In this document: one piece after another, positions 34,171-43,498 of the stretch
Layout of the letters: every line of letters starts with the position of its first letter
How positions within the stretch are numbered: the stretch's first letter is position 1
Assembly (NCBI GenBank): GCA_046329575.1
Contig: JAXLUJ010000017.1
Location: 1-64,000, forward strand
Length of the DNA stretch: 64,000 bases
Reading direction: 5' to 3'
Origin: UBA1941 sp046329575
GTDB lineage: Bacteria > Bacteroidota > Bacteroidia > Chitinophagales > LD1
Position numbers and translations under genes: made by a program
Notes under the pieces: model-generated
What the model was told of the DNA's origin: nothing
The model's database searches: none
The model's input: only the letters and a program-made list of their open reading frames with translations

Positions 34171-37100
34171 CTAAAATGCCCGGTTGATGCCCACCACCCA
34201 ACGGAACTTAAATGGAGAAGGGTCAACAAAAGGGGTATTGCTTACAAAAAATGGCACATCAAAGCGAAGCGTAAGTGGCTTTATATCTTGAAGAAAGCCC
34301 CATCGTTTTATGGTTACTGCAATTCCGGCGCCGGCATCGGTACGGAAATGCGAAAGTTGCTGTTCACCTCGCGAATTGGTGTAGGCAATCATTCCGGCAT
34401 CGGCAAATAAATAGGTGTTAATACCGAAGAGCTCGCGGAGCTTTTGGTTACGAACCTTAATAATCCGGTTGAAGTCTAATTCGCCATTCAATGAAAATCC
34501 GCTATTGCCTTTATAGGCCAAAACGGTGGCGCCATATCGATCAATTTCCGGTATCACATAACCGGCATACCCTCGCAGGTTTAGCCCACCGCCGTAATGC
34601 AGGTGATTGGTAGTTGGGCCAAACCCGCTCCACTGCTGCGGCGCAAAGCCTGCCGCGCGGTAGTACTTGTTGTCCATCATATCTTCCTCATTGGCTCCGG
34701 CATAGTACAATGCCGATTCGGAGGGCAAATCATTTCCGGTACCTATACGCCCGTACAGCCGGGTGCGAAGGTCGAACCGCCAGAAACTGACGCGGTTGGT
34801 GTGGGTGAGTTCCAGATAGTGATAGTTGAAACTGTTGAATAATGTGGCTGAACGCCAATGTGCGATGAGGTTTCCAACTGCCTTAGGTTTTGAATACGAA
34901 TATCCTGCCGTGATATTAATCGAACTGTTGAAGGGTTTTTTTGTAGTCCAGTAGGTTGACCATTCCGAACGGTTTATCAGATAATTGGAATACCACGTCC
35001 GATTTCGGGTGAATGCTTTTAAGTGAAAATCGACCCAGAAATTATTGGGAAGTGTTTTAACCAGCCCCACTTTGTACATTTCATAGCCATCTAACCATCG
35101 CGATTGAAAATAGAAGGAGGTTTTCTTCAATACTTTATCAAGCGGTGTTTGATAACTGAACGCGTATTGGAACCAGCTCACCTTTGCTTTTTCGCCATCA
35201 GGGATGGCATAAAAACCACCTTGTGCCAGGCGTGTGGGAATCCAGAGTTGCAGCGAGAACACGTGCTTGGTGTACATATAACTTCCGCGTAATTGAAGCC
35301 CCAATTTGAAACCATCAAATGAATTGTACCAAACATCGGGCCGCAGCCAAAGGCGGTATTTTCGCCAGCTCATAGCCGGATAAATTTTAGAATCGAATCG
35401 AAATTCGGGATGGCGTTTCCATTCATTGTTGTAATTGTTCACATCGGCCAGACGGCCGCTTGGGTCAATCACCACATTTTTTATGCCTTCCGGAATTTGA
35501 ACCACAGCCACGTAATCAGCACGAAGTTTATCCCAACCGTACCATTTTGATAAGAGTTGTGGTTGCGGATTTTTCGAAGCGGGAATGCGCGCCGAATAGA
35601 ACCGATCGTGATTGTAGGTGGTGTCGGTCACCGCTTCATCGCTGTATAATTTTTCTGTTTTGGCAAACCAGGTGTTTGGAATCACATAATCGTGGATGCT
35701 GTCATTTTTACCGATCACTCGTAAATCAATAGGCATTTGCATTCGCCCCGTTCGCTTTAGTTTAATGGCGTATTCGCCTGGTGCTTTTTGTTTTTTTACA
35801 GAAACTATTTTGTAATCAATCGTCTTCGTGGTTTCCAGCCACTCATCAAAGAACCAATTCAGATCGGCATGAGTAAATTGGGTGATGCTGTTTCTAAAAT
35901 CTTCGGGATAGGGATGGCAGAATTTCCACTGCCAAACATAGTGTTGCATGGCGCGAAGGAACAGCGAATCGCCCAACACATATTGTAATTGGAAGAGCAT
36001 AGTTGCCGTTTTCCCATACACATGGCGGTAGCCGCCTCCCTGCCCCAACGCACCATTGAACATATCGCTGTGGGTGTTGAGCGGTTCATCGCGGTACAAG
36101 GTAGCATCGGAAAGATAGCTATTAAAAATTCGGGTGTCGCGATGCGGGGCTTCTTCGCCAAAGCGGCGGAGATACTTGTTTTTAGGCGCCTCATCAACCG
36201 GATATTTGCCATCAAGATGTTCCAACGCCCATATATTAATGAATTGCGTAAAACCTTCGTCAAGCATAGCGCGATAGGTTTCATTGTTTCCTAACATGCC
36301 GTAAAACCAATTGTGACCGATTTCATGCGTAAGTAAGTGATGATACTCCGGTTCCCGGCCGGCGTCCATGGTAATCATCGGATATTCCATTCCATCAGCA
36401 GCATCGGCCACCACCATTTTTGGATATTCATACATCCCAAACGACTGGGAATAGCAAGCAATGGTGCGGGCCGCAAAGCCGGCTGCGGTTTGCCAGCCTG
36501 AGGCATGCGGTTCCTGACAAATGGCCACGCAGCGAATGCCATTCCAGAAGGTATCGGCCAGGCGATAGGTAGGATCGGCAGTAAACGCGAAATCGTGAAC
36601 ATTTATAGCATGATACGTCCAGATTTTCCGTTCTCCTTTTTTGTAAGGCAATAGTACACTTGCCGGTTCGTCCCATTTTTTGGAAGCGAAGTTTCGGAGG
36701 TCTATCTTTTGCTTCAGCGTATCGGGCAAAACTTCCTTTTCATTTTTCAAAACTCCTGTTGCTTCTACAATGTAGTTTGAAGAAAAATCGAGCCACACAT
36801 CAAAAGTTCCGTAATCGCCATAAAATTCCCGGTTCAGATGCTGATCGGTATTCCAACCGCTTTTGCGATCGTAAACACAAATTTTCGGATACCATTGACA
36901 ACCGTTGTAATGCGGCCCCTGCGAAGTGCGATACTTCTTCATTCGCCTACGAACGGAACCATTGTCGTAGTAAGTTTTGAACTTCATTTCAAAAATGCAC
37001 GACCGTTTTGGCAGCAGTGGTTTTTCCAGGCGCACTTTCAAAATGGTGTTGTCGGAAAATGTTTGCAGCGAATGGCCTTCTCCATCTTTTAATTCTGTAA

Positions 37101-37458
37101 TTTGAATGCCAAGGCCCTGCGATTCATATTTTCCATAATGCGGTTTTTCATCATTGGCTATTTGTAAATCGTGCAGGTAAGAACCGGGAGTGAAAGCATT
37201 TTGGTATTGATGGAAATATACCACATAAAGGGTATCGGGCGAATTATTGAAGTATGTAAGTTGTTCTGCGCCATCGATGATATCTGTTTGCTCATCAATT
37301 CTGGCATGGATCTTATAATGAACATCCTGTTGCCAGTAACCGGCATACGGTTTTTTGTTCTTCCAATACAAGGGATTTTCTTCTGACCGAAAGCTGATCT
37401 GCGAAAAAGCGATCAGAAAATTCATAAAAAATGCAATAAAGAGTCCCGCTTTTTTCAT
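34171..37458 (-). CDS. M1-family metallopeptidase with a C-terminal outer-membrane-barrel-like domain
   Basis: 1095 aa. Signal peptide GLFIAFFMNFLIAFSQ. Residues about 30-600 are an M1 (gluzincin) aminopeptidase with HEIGHNWFYG (HExxH near 378-382) and the third zinc ligand Glu in LDEGFTQFIN. From about 700 the sequence turns into alternating aromatic/polar strands (YSYSKPKAVGNLIAHWR, then a GGLNLRGYAGY turn and AGAGIAVTIKRWG), ending LRFDVPFF...VVGINRAF, as in Omp85/surface-antigen barrels. The peptidase may thus be tethered to the outer membrane by its own barrel. The barrel call rests on pattern, not on a search. Confidence 0.85.
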   Translation of the reverse strand: MKKAGLFIAFFMNFLIAFSQISFRSEENPLYWKNKKPYAGYWQQDVHYKIHARIDEQTDIIDGAEQLTYFNNSPDTLYVVYFHQYQNAFTPGSYLHDLQIANDEKPHYGKYESQGLGIQITELKDGEGHSLQTFSDNTILKVRLEKPLLPKRSCIFEMKFKTYYDNGSVRRRMKKYRTSQGPHYNGCQWYPKICVYDRKSGWNTDQHLNREFYGDYGTFDVWLDFSSNYIVEATGVLKNEKEVLPDTLKQKIDLRNFASKKWDEPASVLLPYKKGERKIWTYHAINVHDFAFTADPTYRLADTFWNGIRCVAICQEPHASGWQTAAGFAARTIACYSQSFGMYEYPKMVVADAADGMEYPMITMDAGREPEYHHLLTHEIGHNWFYGMLGNNETYRAMLDEGFTQFINIWALEHLDGKYPVDEAPKNKYLRRFGEEAPHRDTRIFNSYLSDATLYRDEPLNTHSDMFNGALGQGGGYRHVYGKTATMLFQLQYVLGDSLFLRAMQHYVWQWKFCHPYPEDFRNSITQFTHADLNWFFDEWLETTKTIDYKIVSVKKQKAPGEYAIKLKRTGRMQMPIDLRVIGKNDSIHDYVIPNTWFAKTEKLYSDEAVTDTTYNHDRFYSARIPASKNPQPQLLSKWYGWDKLRADYVAVVQIPEGIKNVVIDPSGRLADVNNYNNEWKRHPEFRFDSKIYPAMSWRKYRLWLRPDVWYNSFDGFKLGLQLRGSYMYTKHVFSLQLWIPTRLAQGGFYAIPDGEKAKVSWFQYAFSYQTPLDKVLKKTSFYFQSRWLDGYEMYKVGLVKTLPNNFWVDFHLKAFTRNRTWYSNYLINRSEWSTYWTTKKPFNSSINITAGYSYSKPKAVGNLIAHWRSATLFNSFNYHYLELTHTNRVSFWRFDLRTRLYGRIGTGNDLPSESALYYAGANEEDMMDNKYYRAAGFAPQQWSGFGPTTNHLHYGGGLNLRGYAGYVIPEIDRYGATVLAYKGNSGFSLNGELDFNRIIKVRNQKLRELFGINTYLFADAGMIAYTNSRGEQQLSHFRTDAGAGIAVTIKRWGFLQDIKPLTLRFDVPFFVSNTPFVDPSPFKFRWVVGINRAF

Positions 37459-37582
37459 CTGATAAACTTATAAAAATGTGGTCCTTTTCAGAATGATTTA
37501 GAGGTTAGTCTGGTAATTCAAAATGCTTTCATTAAGGCAACTCATTCATTTTTACAATCTCTAAATTTTTGAAATTTGCGGC

Positions 37583-38701
37583 ATGTCACCCTCCCTTGCC
37601 TCTCAGCGATTCTATCAAATCGCATTAAGCATGCTGCCTTCCATTGGCAGTGTGTTAGCCCAGAATCTTCTGGCTTACTGCGGTAGTTGCGAAAATGTTT
37701 TTAAGATGTCGAAGTCCAGATTACAGCGCGTGCCCGGCATTGGGGAAGATCGGGCTGCGCGAATTGTTTCCTCTGATGTTTTAAAACGCGCCGAAAAGGA
37801 ATTAAAGTTTTTGGAGCGGGAAAATATTGTTCCGCTTTTCTTTACCGATGAGGCATTCCCACAGCGCCTGAAGCAGTGTGCCGATATGCCATTGCTGTTA
37901 TATTACAACGGTTGCGCCGATTTGAATGTAACTAAGGTGGTTAGCGTTATTGGCACGCGAAAGGTTTCGGAATATGGAAAGGAACAAACTCTGGCCATTG
38001 TAAAATCGCTGGCTGCAGCGCAGGTGTTGGTAGTTAGTGGATTAGCCTATGGTGTAGATATTCTGGCGCATAAAGCAGCACTTGACTGTGGCTTGAACAC
38101 GGTGGGGGTGTTAGGGCATGGTTTGAATCAGCTTTATCCCGGCCAGCACAAAAGTACGGCAACAAAAATGTTGGAACAGGGGGGATTGCTCACCGAATTT
38201 TGTACGCAGGATGAATTTACGCCCCATAACTTTCCGCAGCGGAATAGAATTGTTGCCGGCATGTGCGATGCCGTAATTGTAGTAGAAAGTGCTGCTGCCG
38301 GAGGCGCCATGCTCACCTCCCGTAATGCCGGATCGTATCATCGCGATGTGTTTGCGGTTCCCGGTAGAATTACCGACAAAGCCAGCGCCGGATGCAATTT
38401 GCTGATTGCGCAAAATGAAGCCACAATTTTTACATCAGTAGAAAATTTTCTTGCTGCTATGAATTGGGATGGGGAAGAGCGTATTATAATGCCTAAGGGC
38501 GGACAACTGCCCCTAATCATAGAAGAACCGATGGCATCAATAGTGGCTGTTTTACGTGGAAAGGAATCAGTAGAAATTGACGTGCTGGCAGGAACCATTG
38601 GCCTTTCGCCATCGGCCACGGCAACAGCTTTATTAGAAATGGAAATGAACAATTGGATTGTGGCGTTACCCGGTAAACGGTTCAGGTTAATTGGTGGATA
38701 A
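37583..38701 (+). CDS. dprA: DNA-processing protein DprA
   Basis: 372 aa. N-terminal helix-hairpin-helix (SKSRLQRVPGIGEDRAARI), central Rossmann fold that binds single-stranded DNA and RecA (VVSVIGTRKVSEYGKEQ, VVSGLAYGVDILAHKAAL, FPQRNRIVAGMCDAVIVVES, VFAVPGRI), and a C-terminal winged helix. It loads RecA on incoming DNA in transformation. ATTTGCGGC precedes the ATG directly, so the leader is very short. Its stop overlaps the start of the next gene (TAATG). Confidence 0.96.
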   Translation: MSPSLASQRFYQIALSMLPSIGSVLAQNLLAYCGSCENVFKMSKSRLQRVPGIGEDRAARIVSSDVLKRAEKELKFLERENIVPLFFTDEAFPQRLKQCADMPLLLYYNGCADLNVTKVVSVIGTRKVSEYGKEQTLAIVKSLAAAQVLVVSGLAYGVDILAHKAALDCGLNTVGVLGHGLNQLYPGQHKSTATKMLEQGGLLTEFCTQDEFTPHNFPQRNRIVAGMCDAVIVVESAAAGGAMLTSRNAGSYHRDVFAVPGRITDKASAGCNLLIAQNEATIFTSVENFLAAMNWDGEERIIMPKGGQLPLIIEEPMASIVAVLRGKESVEIDVLAGTIGLSPSATATALLEMEMNNWIVALPGKRFRLIGG

Positions 38702-40968
38702 TGCCGGTTTTGCAGTTCGATTTCTTCAGTATTTTACCGCCGAAAATTGACGCAGTGGCAACAAAACGACAACAACGCAACGAAGAAAAGAAAAAGGAAA
38801 TGCCGCAGGCAGCACCGGTAACTTCGTCAAACGCGGTTTATCAAAGCAAATGGTTCCCTTACGCCATTATTGCTCTTTTTACGATTGGTATTTATTTCAA
38901 TACCATCTGGAATAAATATGCGATTGACGATACCATTGTTCTTACCGATAATAAGTTCACCTTACAAGGATTTCAGGGCATTAAAGACATTATGACCCAT
39001 GATGCCTTTGTGGGATTTTTTGGCGAACGGGGCAGTAAACTGGTAAGCGGCGGACGTTACAGGCCGCTCAGTATTGTTACCCTGGCCATCGAAGTACAGT
39101 TCTTCGGCCAAAATCCCGCAGTAAGCCATGCGGTGAATGTATTGTTGTTTGCGCTTTCCTGTGTTTTACTGTTTCACATCTTAAACATGTTGCTGCCGCC
39201 ACGAAAAGAAACCGCCTTCTACCTCACCATTCCCTTTATTACTGCCATGTTGTATGCTGCTCATCCTATACATACCGAGGCCGTTTCTAACATCAAAGGC
39301 CGTGATGAAATCATGGGTATGTTGTTGGCGCTGTTATCACTTTTTGCTGCGCTCAAATTTGTAAGAAGCGGTAAATTCTATCATTTGATTTATGGCATGC
39401 TGGTGTTTTTTCTGGCGCTGCTTTCCAAAGAAAATGCAATCACTTTTATGGCCGTAATTCCTTTGGCTTATTACTTTTTCACTAAAGCCAAAATTCGTGA
39501 TTACGTTGCTGTAATTGGCCTATATCTGCTTCCGGTTATAGGTTTTATGGTTATGCGCACGTTTTTTACCGAATCTGGAATTACCAGCGATTCACCCGAA
39601 ATTCTAAACAATCCCTTTGCTTATACCCCCAATTTCATTGATCGCTATCCGGTCATCTTCTACACCTTTATTCTTTACTGGAAATTACTGCTTTTCCCGC
39701 ATCCGCTTTCACACGATTATTACTACAATCAAATTCCTGTGATTGGCTGGAGCGATTGGCGCTTCTATGTTTCACTCATACTTAATGCGCTGCTGTTCTT
39801 GTATGCGGTGGTGAAATTGCGTCAAAAATCAATTGCATCCTTTGCCATACTGTTTTACTTTCTCACCTTTTCCATCGTTTCCAATCTGGTATTTACAGTA
39901 GGTGTTTTGATGAACGAACGCTTCGTTTATATGTGTTCGTTAGGATTTTGTTTACTGCTTGCGTTTTTATTAGTAAATGGTATGGACCGCAAAATCATAT
40001 CACCCAAAATTATGACGGCCATTTTTGGTGTGGTGCTGGTGCTGTATTCGGTAAAGACCATTGCGCGGAACACCGATTGGGTAGATAACCTCACGCTTTT
40101 TATTGTTGATTCTAAAACTTCTGAAAACAGTTCCAAGATACAGACCTCAGTTGGCGGCGATCTTACCAAATTGGCCGGTGAAAACTATGAAAGCGCTAAA
40201 AAAAGCGGCGATTTGCAACGGTATTGCGATTTGTTGAACATGGACATCAACACGGCTGCATTGCCCGATACTATTGTACAACAGAAATTGCTGGAGCAAT
40301 CAATTGTTCACCTTCGAAAAGCCATTGCGATTTATAAAACGCATTCCAACGCCTGGTTGTTGTTGGGCAATGCGGAGTATAAACTCTATAAAAATCCACA
40401 ACAGGCTATGGTAGATTACGAAAATGCCGCAGCCTACCGTGTGGGCGGATATTACGATGCCTGGTACAACATGGGCTGTGTTCAAATTGAGAACAATATG
40501 GCGGGTCCGGCAAAAGAGAATTTCCTGAAGGCTGTGGCTATAAAACCCGATGAGTTTGCATGTCGTTTTAATTTAGCTGAAGCGTATTCGCGTTTAGGGG
40601 TTGCCGATTCAGCCATTTACTGGTATGAAAAAACGCTGGAGTTAAAGGCTAACGACGCGGTTTGTTTTTATAAAATCGGTACCATTTATGGCAAGCAATT
40701 GAACGATTTGCCTAAAGCGGTAAACTATATCAACAAAGCTTTAAACATCAATCCGGAAGTGCCTTTATACTATGAAGATTTGGGGGTGGCTTACGGACTG
40801 ATGAAAGAGTACGACAAAGCCATAGCGGTATCGCAACGTTGCATTGCTAAATTTCCAAAATACGGACCGGCTTATATGAACCTTGCCGTAAGCTACAGGA
40901 ACAAGGGCGATATCGCTCAGGCTGATGCCTTCCAGGCAAAGGCCATGCAGTTGGGACGAGGCAACTAA
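38701..40968 (+). CDS. TMTC-like membrane protein: GT-C-type N-terminus plus TPR repeats
   Basis: 755 aa. About eleven membrane helices (residues 45-470) carry marks of the TMTC/DUF1736 group: GGRYRPLSIVTLAIE, then AAHPIHTEAVSNIKGRDEIMG, the region where a catalytic acidic residue would lie. From about 540 to the end there are five or six TPRs (AWLLLGNAEYKLYKNPQQAMVDY, FNLAEAYSRLGVADSAIYWYEKTL). In animals TMTC proteins are O-mannosyltransferases; the bacterial role is unproven, but envelope protein glycosylation fits. Start: ATG 38701 is coupled to dprA by TAATG; ATG 38800 is an alternative. Confidence 0.8.
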   Translation: MPVLQFDFFSILPPKIDAVATKRQQRNEEKKKEMPQAAPVTSSNAVYQSKWFPYAIIALFTIGIYFNTIWNKYAIDDTIVLTDNKFTLQGFQGIKDIMTHDAFVGFFGERGSKLVSGGRYRPLSIVTLAIEVQFFGQNPAVSHAVNVLLFALSCVLLFHILNMLLPPRKETAFYLTIPFITAMLYAAHPIHTEAVSNIKGRDEIMGMLLALLSLFAALKFVRSGKFYHLIYGMLVFFLALLSKENAITFMAVIPLAYYFFTKAKIRDYVAVIGLYLLPVIGFMVMRTFFTESGITSDSPEILNNPFAYTPNFIDRYPVIFYTFILYWKLLLFPHPLSHDYYYNQIPVIGWSDWRFYVSLILNALLFLYAVVKLRQKSIASFAILFYFLTFSIVSNLVFTVGVLMNERFVYMCSLGFCLLLAFLLVNGMDRKIISPKIMTAIFGVVLVLYSVKTIARNTDWVDNLTLFIVDSKTSENSSKIQTSVGGDLTKLAGENYESAKKSGDLQRYCDLLNMDINTAALPDTIVQQKLLEQSIVHLRKAIAIYKTHSNAWLLLGNAEYKLYKNPQQAMVDYENAAAYRVGGYYDAWYNMGCVQIENNMAGPAKENFLKAVAIKPDEFACRFNLAEAYSRLGVADSAIYWYEKTLELKANDAVCFYKIGTIYGKQLNDLPKAVNYINKALNINPEVPLYYEDLGVAYGLMKEYDKAIAVSQRCIAKFPKYGPAYMNLAVSYRNKGDIAQADAFQAKAMQLGRGN

Positions 40969-40999
40969 GAACTGGCAACTTTCTGTTAGATCTTTTTTG

Positions 41000-41149
41000 G
41001 CAGCTGCCGCGGCCCTGCTCGTTCCTCGCAGTTCCGCGTCACCGCGTGCTTTCAGGCTACGCTAACGCTCCGGTGCTACGGCTTCGCCTTCGCACGCCCG
41101 CCAAAGGCGGGCCCTTGCCGCCCGCTGCTGCATGCGCCCGGCCGCAGCC
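41000..41149 (+). repeat. GC-rich dispersed repeat, copy R7
   Basis: Contains GGCAGCTGCCGCGGCCC, CACCGCGTGCTTTCAGGC, GCTAACGCTCCGGTGCTACGG and CGCCCGCCAAAGGCGGGC, aligning with R1, R8 and R9. It fills the gap between the converging TPR gene and amylase gene and runs up to the amylase stop codon. Confidence 0.85.
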
Positions 41150-43495
41150 TTATTTCGTAAATACAGCCATCGACTTTGCTGCAATTGCCGTAGCCCCGCC
41201 GAAAACGGGATGGAAGCCTGCCGGTAGTGAACCGGAAATAAAAGCATCGGTATTAGAATTATTAATGGCCACAATCACTTCATCATCGAAGTAACTACGT
41301 TTGTAAACCAATAAACCATTACTGCTTTTCAGCAATTCAAAATCGCCATAAATCAACGCCAGATGCGAACGGCGCAGTGCAAAAATTTGAGCCACGGTTT
41401 CCCGTAGTTTTCTTTCGTTTTCATTTAGATTTTCAAAACGCATCATACGCCGGTTATCGGGGTCGCCCGCGCCTGGCATGGCAATTTCATCGCCATAGTA
41501 CAGCACTGGTATGCCGGGAATAGTTGCGATGAAAGTGAGTAACAACGTCATTTTTTTGTAAGCTATCGGATCGCCTACGCCTACATCCCGCTTCCAGCCT
41601 GCCAGGCGCGGATCTTCGCTTGATGCTAATGCCCCTCCGGCAAGAGAAGCAAATCGGGGCAAATCGTGATTGCCGCTGATATTTCCCATCAGATGATGAG
41701 AGCCATAATAGTTCAAACTTTGTTGTAATTGCGCGGCCAGCTTTTCAACGGGTTCCTCTTTCCCCGAAAAAACATCCCGAGCCGTGAAATACAAATTGAA
41801 ATCAAATTGCCCGTCCATCATACCGCTGCCGATGTATGAGCCAATCAATTCTTTACTCCCATAAGTTTCGCCCAGTTGAAAAACTGAGGTATGGGCAGGA
41901 AGTTCAATTTTTTCTTTAATCGCGGCGGTTAGCGATCTCCAAAAGGTTGTAGGAATATGTTTGGTGGCATCATGACGGAAACCATCAATATGATATCGTT
42001 GCAGCCAAAAAACTGAAGAGTCAACTTCTAGCTGCACAACTTGCTTATTACTAAAATCGAGTGTTGGCAAAAAATTGTCGAACCAGGTCGTAAGGCGCTC
42101 TTCATCCCACAACCGTAAATTTTTTCTGCCATCGGCCAACAAAAATCGCGAACGCCACTCCGGATGTTTTTTGATTAAAAAATAATCTTCATGAACATGA
42201 TTGGCTACCAGGTCGAGAAACACATTGATATTCCTTTTATGCGCCGAATCAATCAATGCATGAAGTACCGGTTCGTTTCCAAAGCGATGATCAATTCGGG
42301 TGAGCGAAACCGGCCAATAGCCGTGATAACCGCTATACCAGTCATGAGGCTCAGGAAATTCCTGATAGGCCTTTTCGGGATTCTCCACTATAGGTGAAAT
42401 CCAAAGCGAATTGAACCCTAAATTACTGAAATATCCATTTTGAATTTGTTTAGAAATGCCGGCCAAATCTCCTCCACAGTAGTTTGCCTTTTCTTTTATT
42501 TCCGGGTGAATTACTTTACGATCGTTGCTGCTATCGCCGTTGCAAAAGCGATCAACCAACACAAAGTAGATGGCATCGGCATGTTTATCAGTTCGCTTGA
42601 TTTGTTTGGTTTCATGCAGCACTTTACCATCCTCAAGCGGAACGAGTAAATCGTTGCCTACACTTTGGTCGTCATAGGCATAAACGCGCATGAAACTTCG
42701 CCTGAAGCGCGCTGCTTCGGCAGGGATTTTAATTTCTATTCTTGTTTCATCGGTAGCGTTTTTATCGGCTAATTCACCAGCAACATGCATATTGATAAAG
42801 CGTTTGCCCAATCTGAAATTCTGCCAATAAAAGGCGAGTGAAAAAGGATACCGGGGAAACTTACATGCAATGATGATTCCGGTATCGGAATAGCTTACCA
42901 AACGTAATTTCGGCATATTATTATTCGCCAAAACCGTCTTCACTGAATTAAATCCTCCATTTCCATTTGAAGCGCTGTCGCTATTTTCTGGGTCGGTGTG
43001 CCACTTTCCGTCGGTGATCAGTTGATAGGCATAAGTGCCGGGGTTAAGCAACAATCGGGTTTGCCACTTTCCATTTTCGAACTTTAGTGAATTGCCTTTA
43101 GGGTTCCAGCCATTCATTTCACCGGCCAGTTGAACTTGCTTGTAATTTTTATCAGTTACTGAAAAAATGACTTCGCGTTGCTGTGGGGCTTTGAGCAGAA
43201 TGGAATAGGGGAAACCGCCGCACCATAGTTTCATTTCATACATGGGTTTTGCAGCAGTTACACTCTTTAAAAAGATGGTGTGATCGGCGTTCTGCTTCCA
43301 GTCCAGCCCTTTTGTGAATTGCACTGAATCAATTTTTTCAGGATGAATGAAATAGTCGCTCAGATAGATAGTGGTGGTGTCGTAATTCAGTTGCAATGGA
43401 ATGGCTACGTTTTCCATTTGTGGAATAACCGGAAATTGCGCCCGGATGCCGTTACCACCTAAAAGCAAGGCCGTTAGAATAAAAATTGGTTTCAT
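41150..43495 (-). CDS. secreted GH13 alpha-amylase / cyclomaltodextrinase-like enzyme
   Basis: 781 aa. Signal peptide FILTALLLGGNGIRAQ. Residues about 110-190 look like a CBM48/glycogen-binding module (VQLAGEMNGWNPKGNSL). The GH13 barrel has region I VFLDLVANHVHEDY, region II GFRHDATKH (nucleophile Asp), region III LGETYG (acid/base Glu) and region IV ISGNHDLPRF. It should cut alpha-1,4-glucans or cyclodextrins in the periplasm. Its start is 3 nt from the stop of the GH31 gene, so the two share a transcript. Confidence 0.92.
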   Translation of the reverse strand: MKPIFILTALLLGGNGIRAQFPVIPQMENVAIPLQLNYDTTTIYLSDYFIHPEKIDSVQFTKGLDWKQNADHTIFLKSVTAAKPMYEMKLWCGGFPYSILLKAPQQREVIFSVTDKNYKQVQLAGEMNGWNPKGNSLKFENGKWQTRLLLNPGTYAYQLITDGKWHTDPENSDSASNGNGGFNSVKTVLANNNMPKLRLVSYSDTGIIIACKFPRYPFSLAFYWQNFRLGKRFINMHVAGELADKNATDETRIEIKIPAEAARFRRSFMRVYAYDDQSVGNDLLVPLEDGKVLHETKQIKRTDKHADAIYFVLVDRFCNGDSSNDRKVIHPEIKEKANYCGGDLAGISKQIQNGYFSNLGFNSLWISPIVENPEKAYQEFPEPHDWYSGYHGYWPVSLTRIDHRFGNEPVLHALIDSAHKRNINVFLDLVANHVHEDYFLIKKHPEWRSRFLLADGRKNLRLWDEERLTTWFDNFLPTLDFSNKQVVQLEVDSSVFWLQRYHIDGFRHDATKHIPTTFWRSLTAAIKEKIELPAHTSVFQLGETYGSKELIGSYIGSGMMDGQFDFNLYFTARDVFSGKEEPVEKLAAQLQQSLNYYGSHHLMGNISGNHDLPRFASLAGGALASSEDPRLAGWKRDVGVGDPIAYKKMTLLLTFIATIPGIPVLYYGDEIAMPGAGDPDNRRMMRFENLNENERKLRETVAQIFALRRSHLALIYGDFELLKSSNGLLVYKRSYFDDEVIVAINNSNTDAFISGSLPAGFHPVFGGATAIAAKSMAVFTK

Positions 43496-43498
43496 ATT

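Noticed and set aside
41046..41294. Open frame across repeat R7 and the amylase 3' end
   Set aside because: It is opposite a real gene and its N-terminal half is GC-rich repeat; equivalent frames are not kept in other copies.
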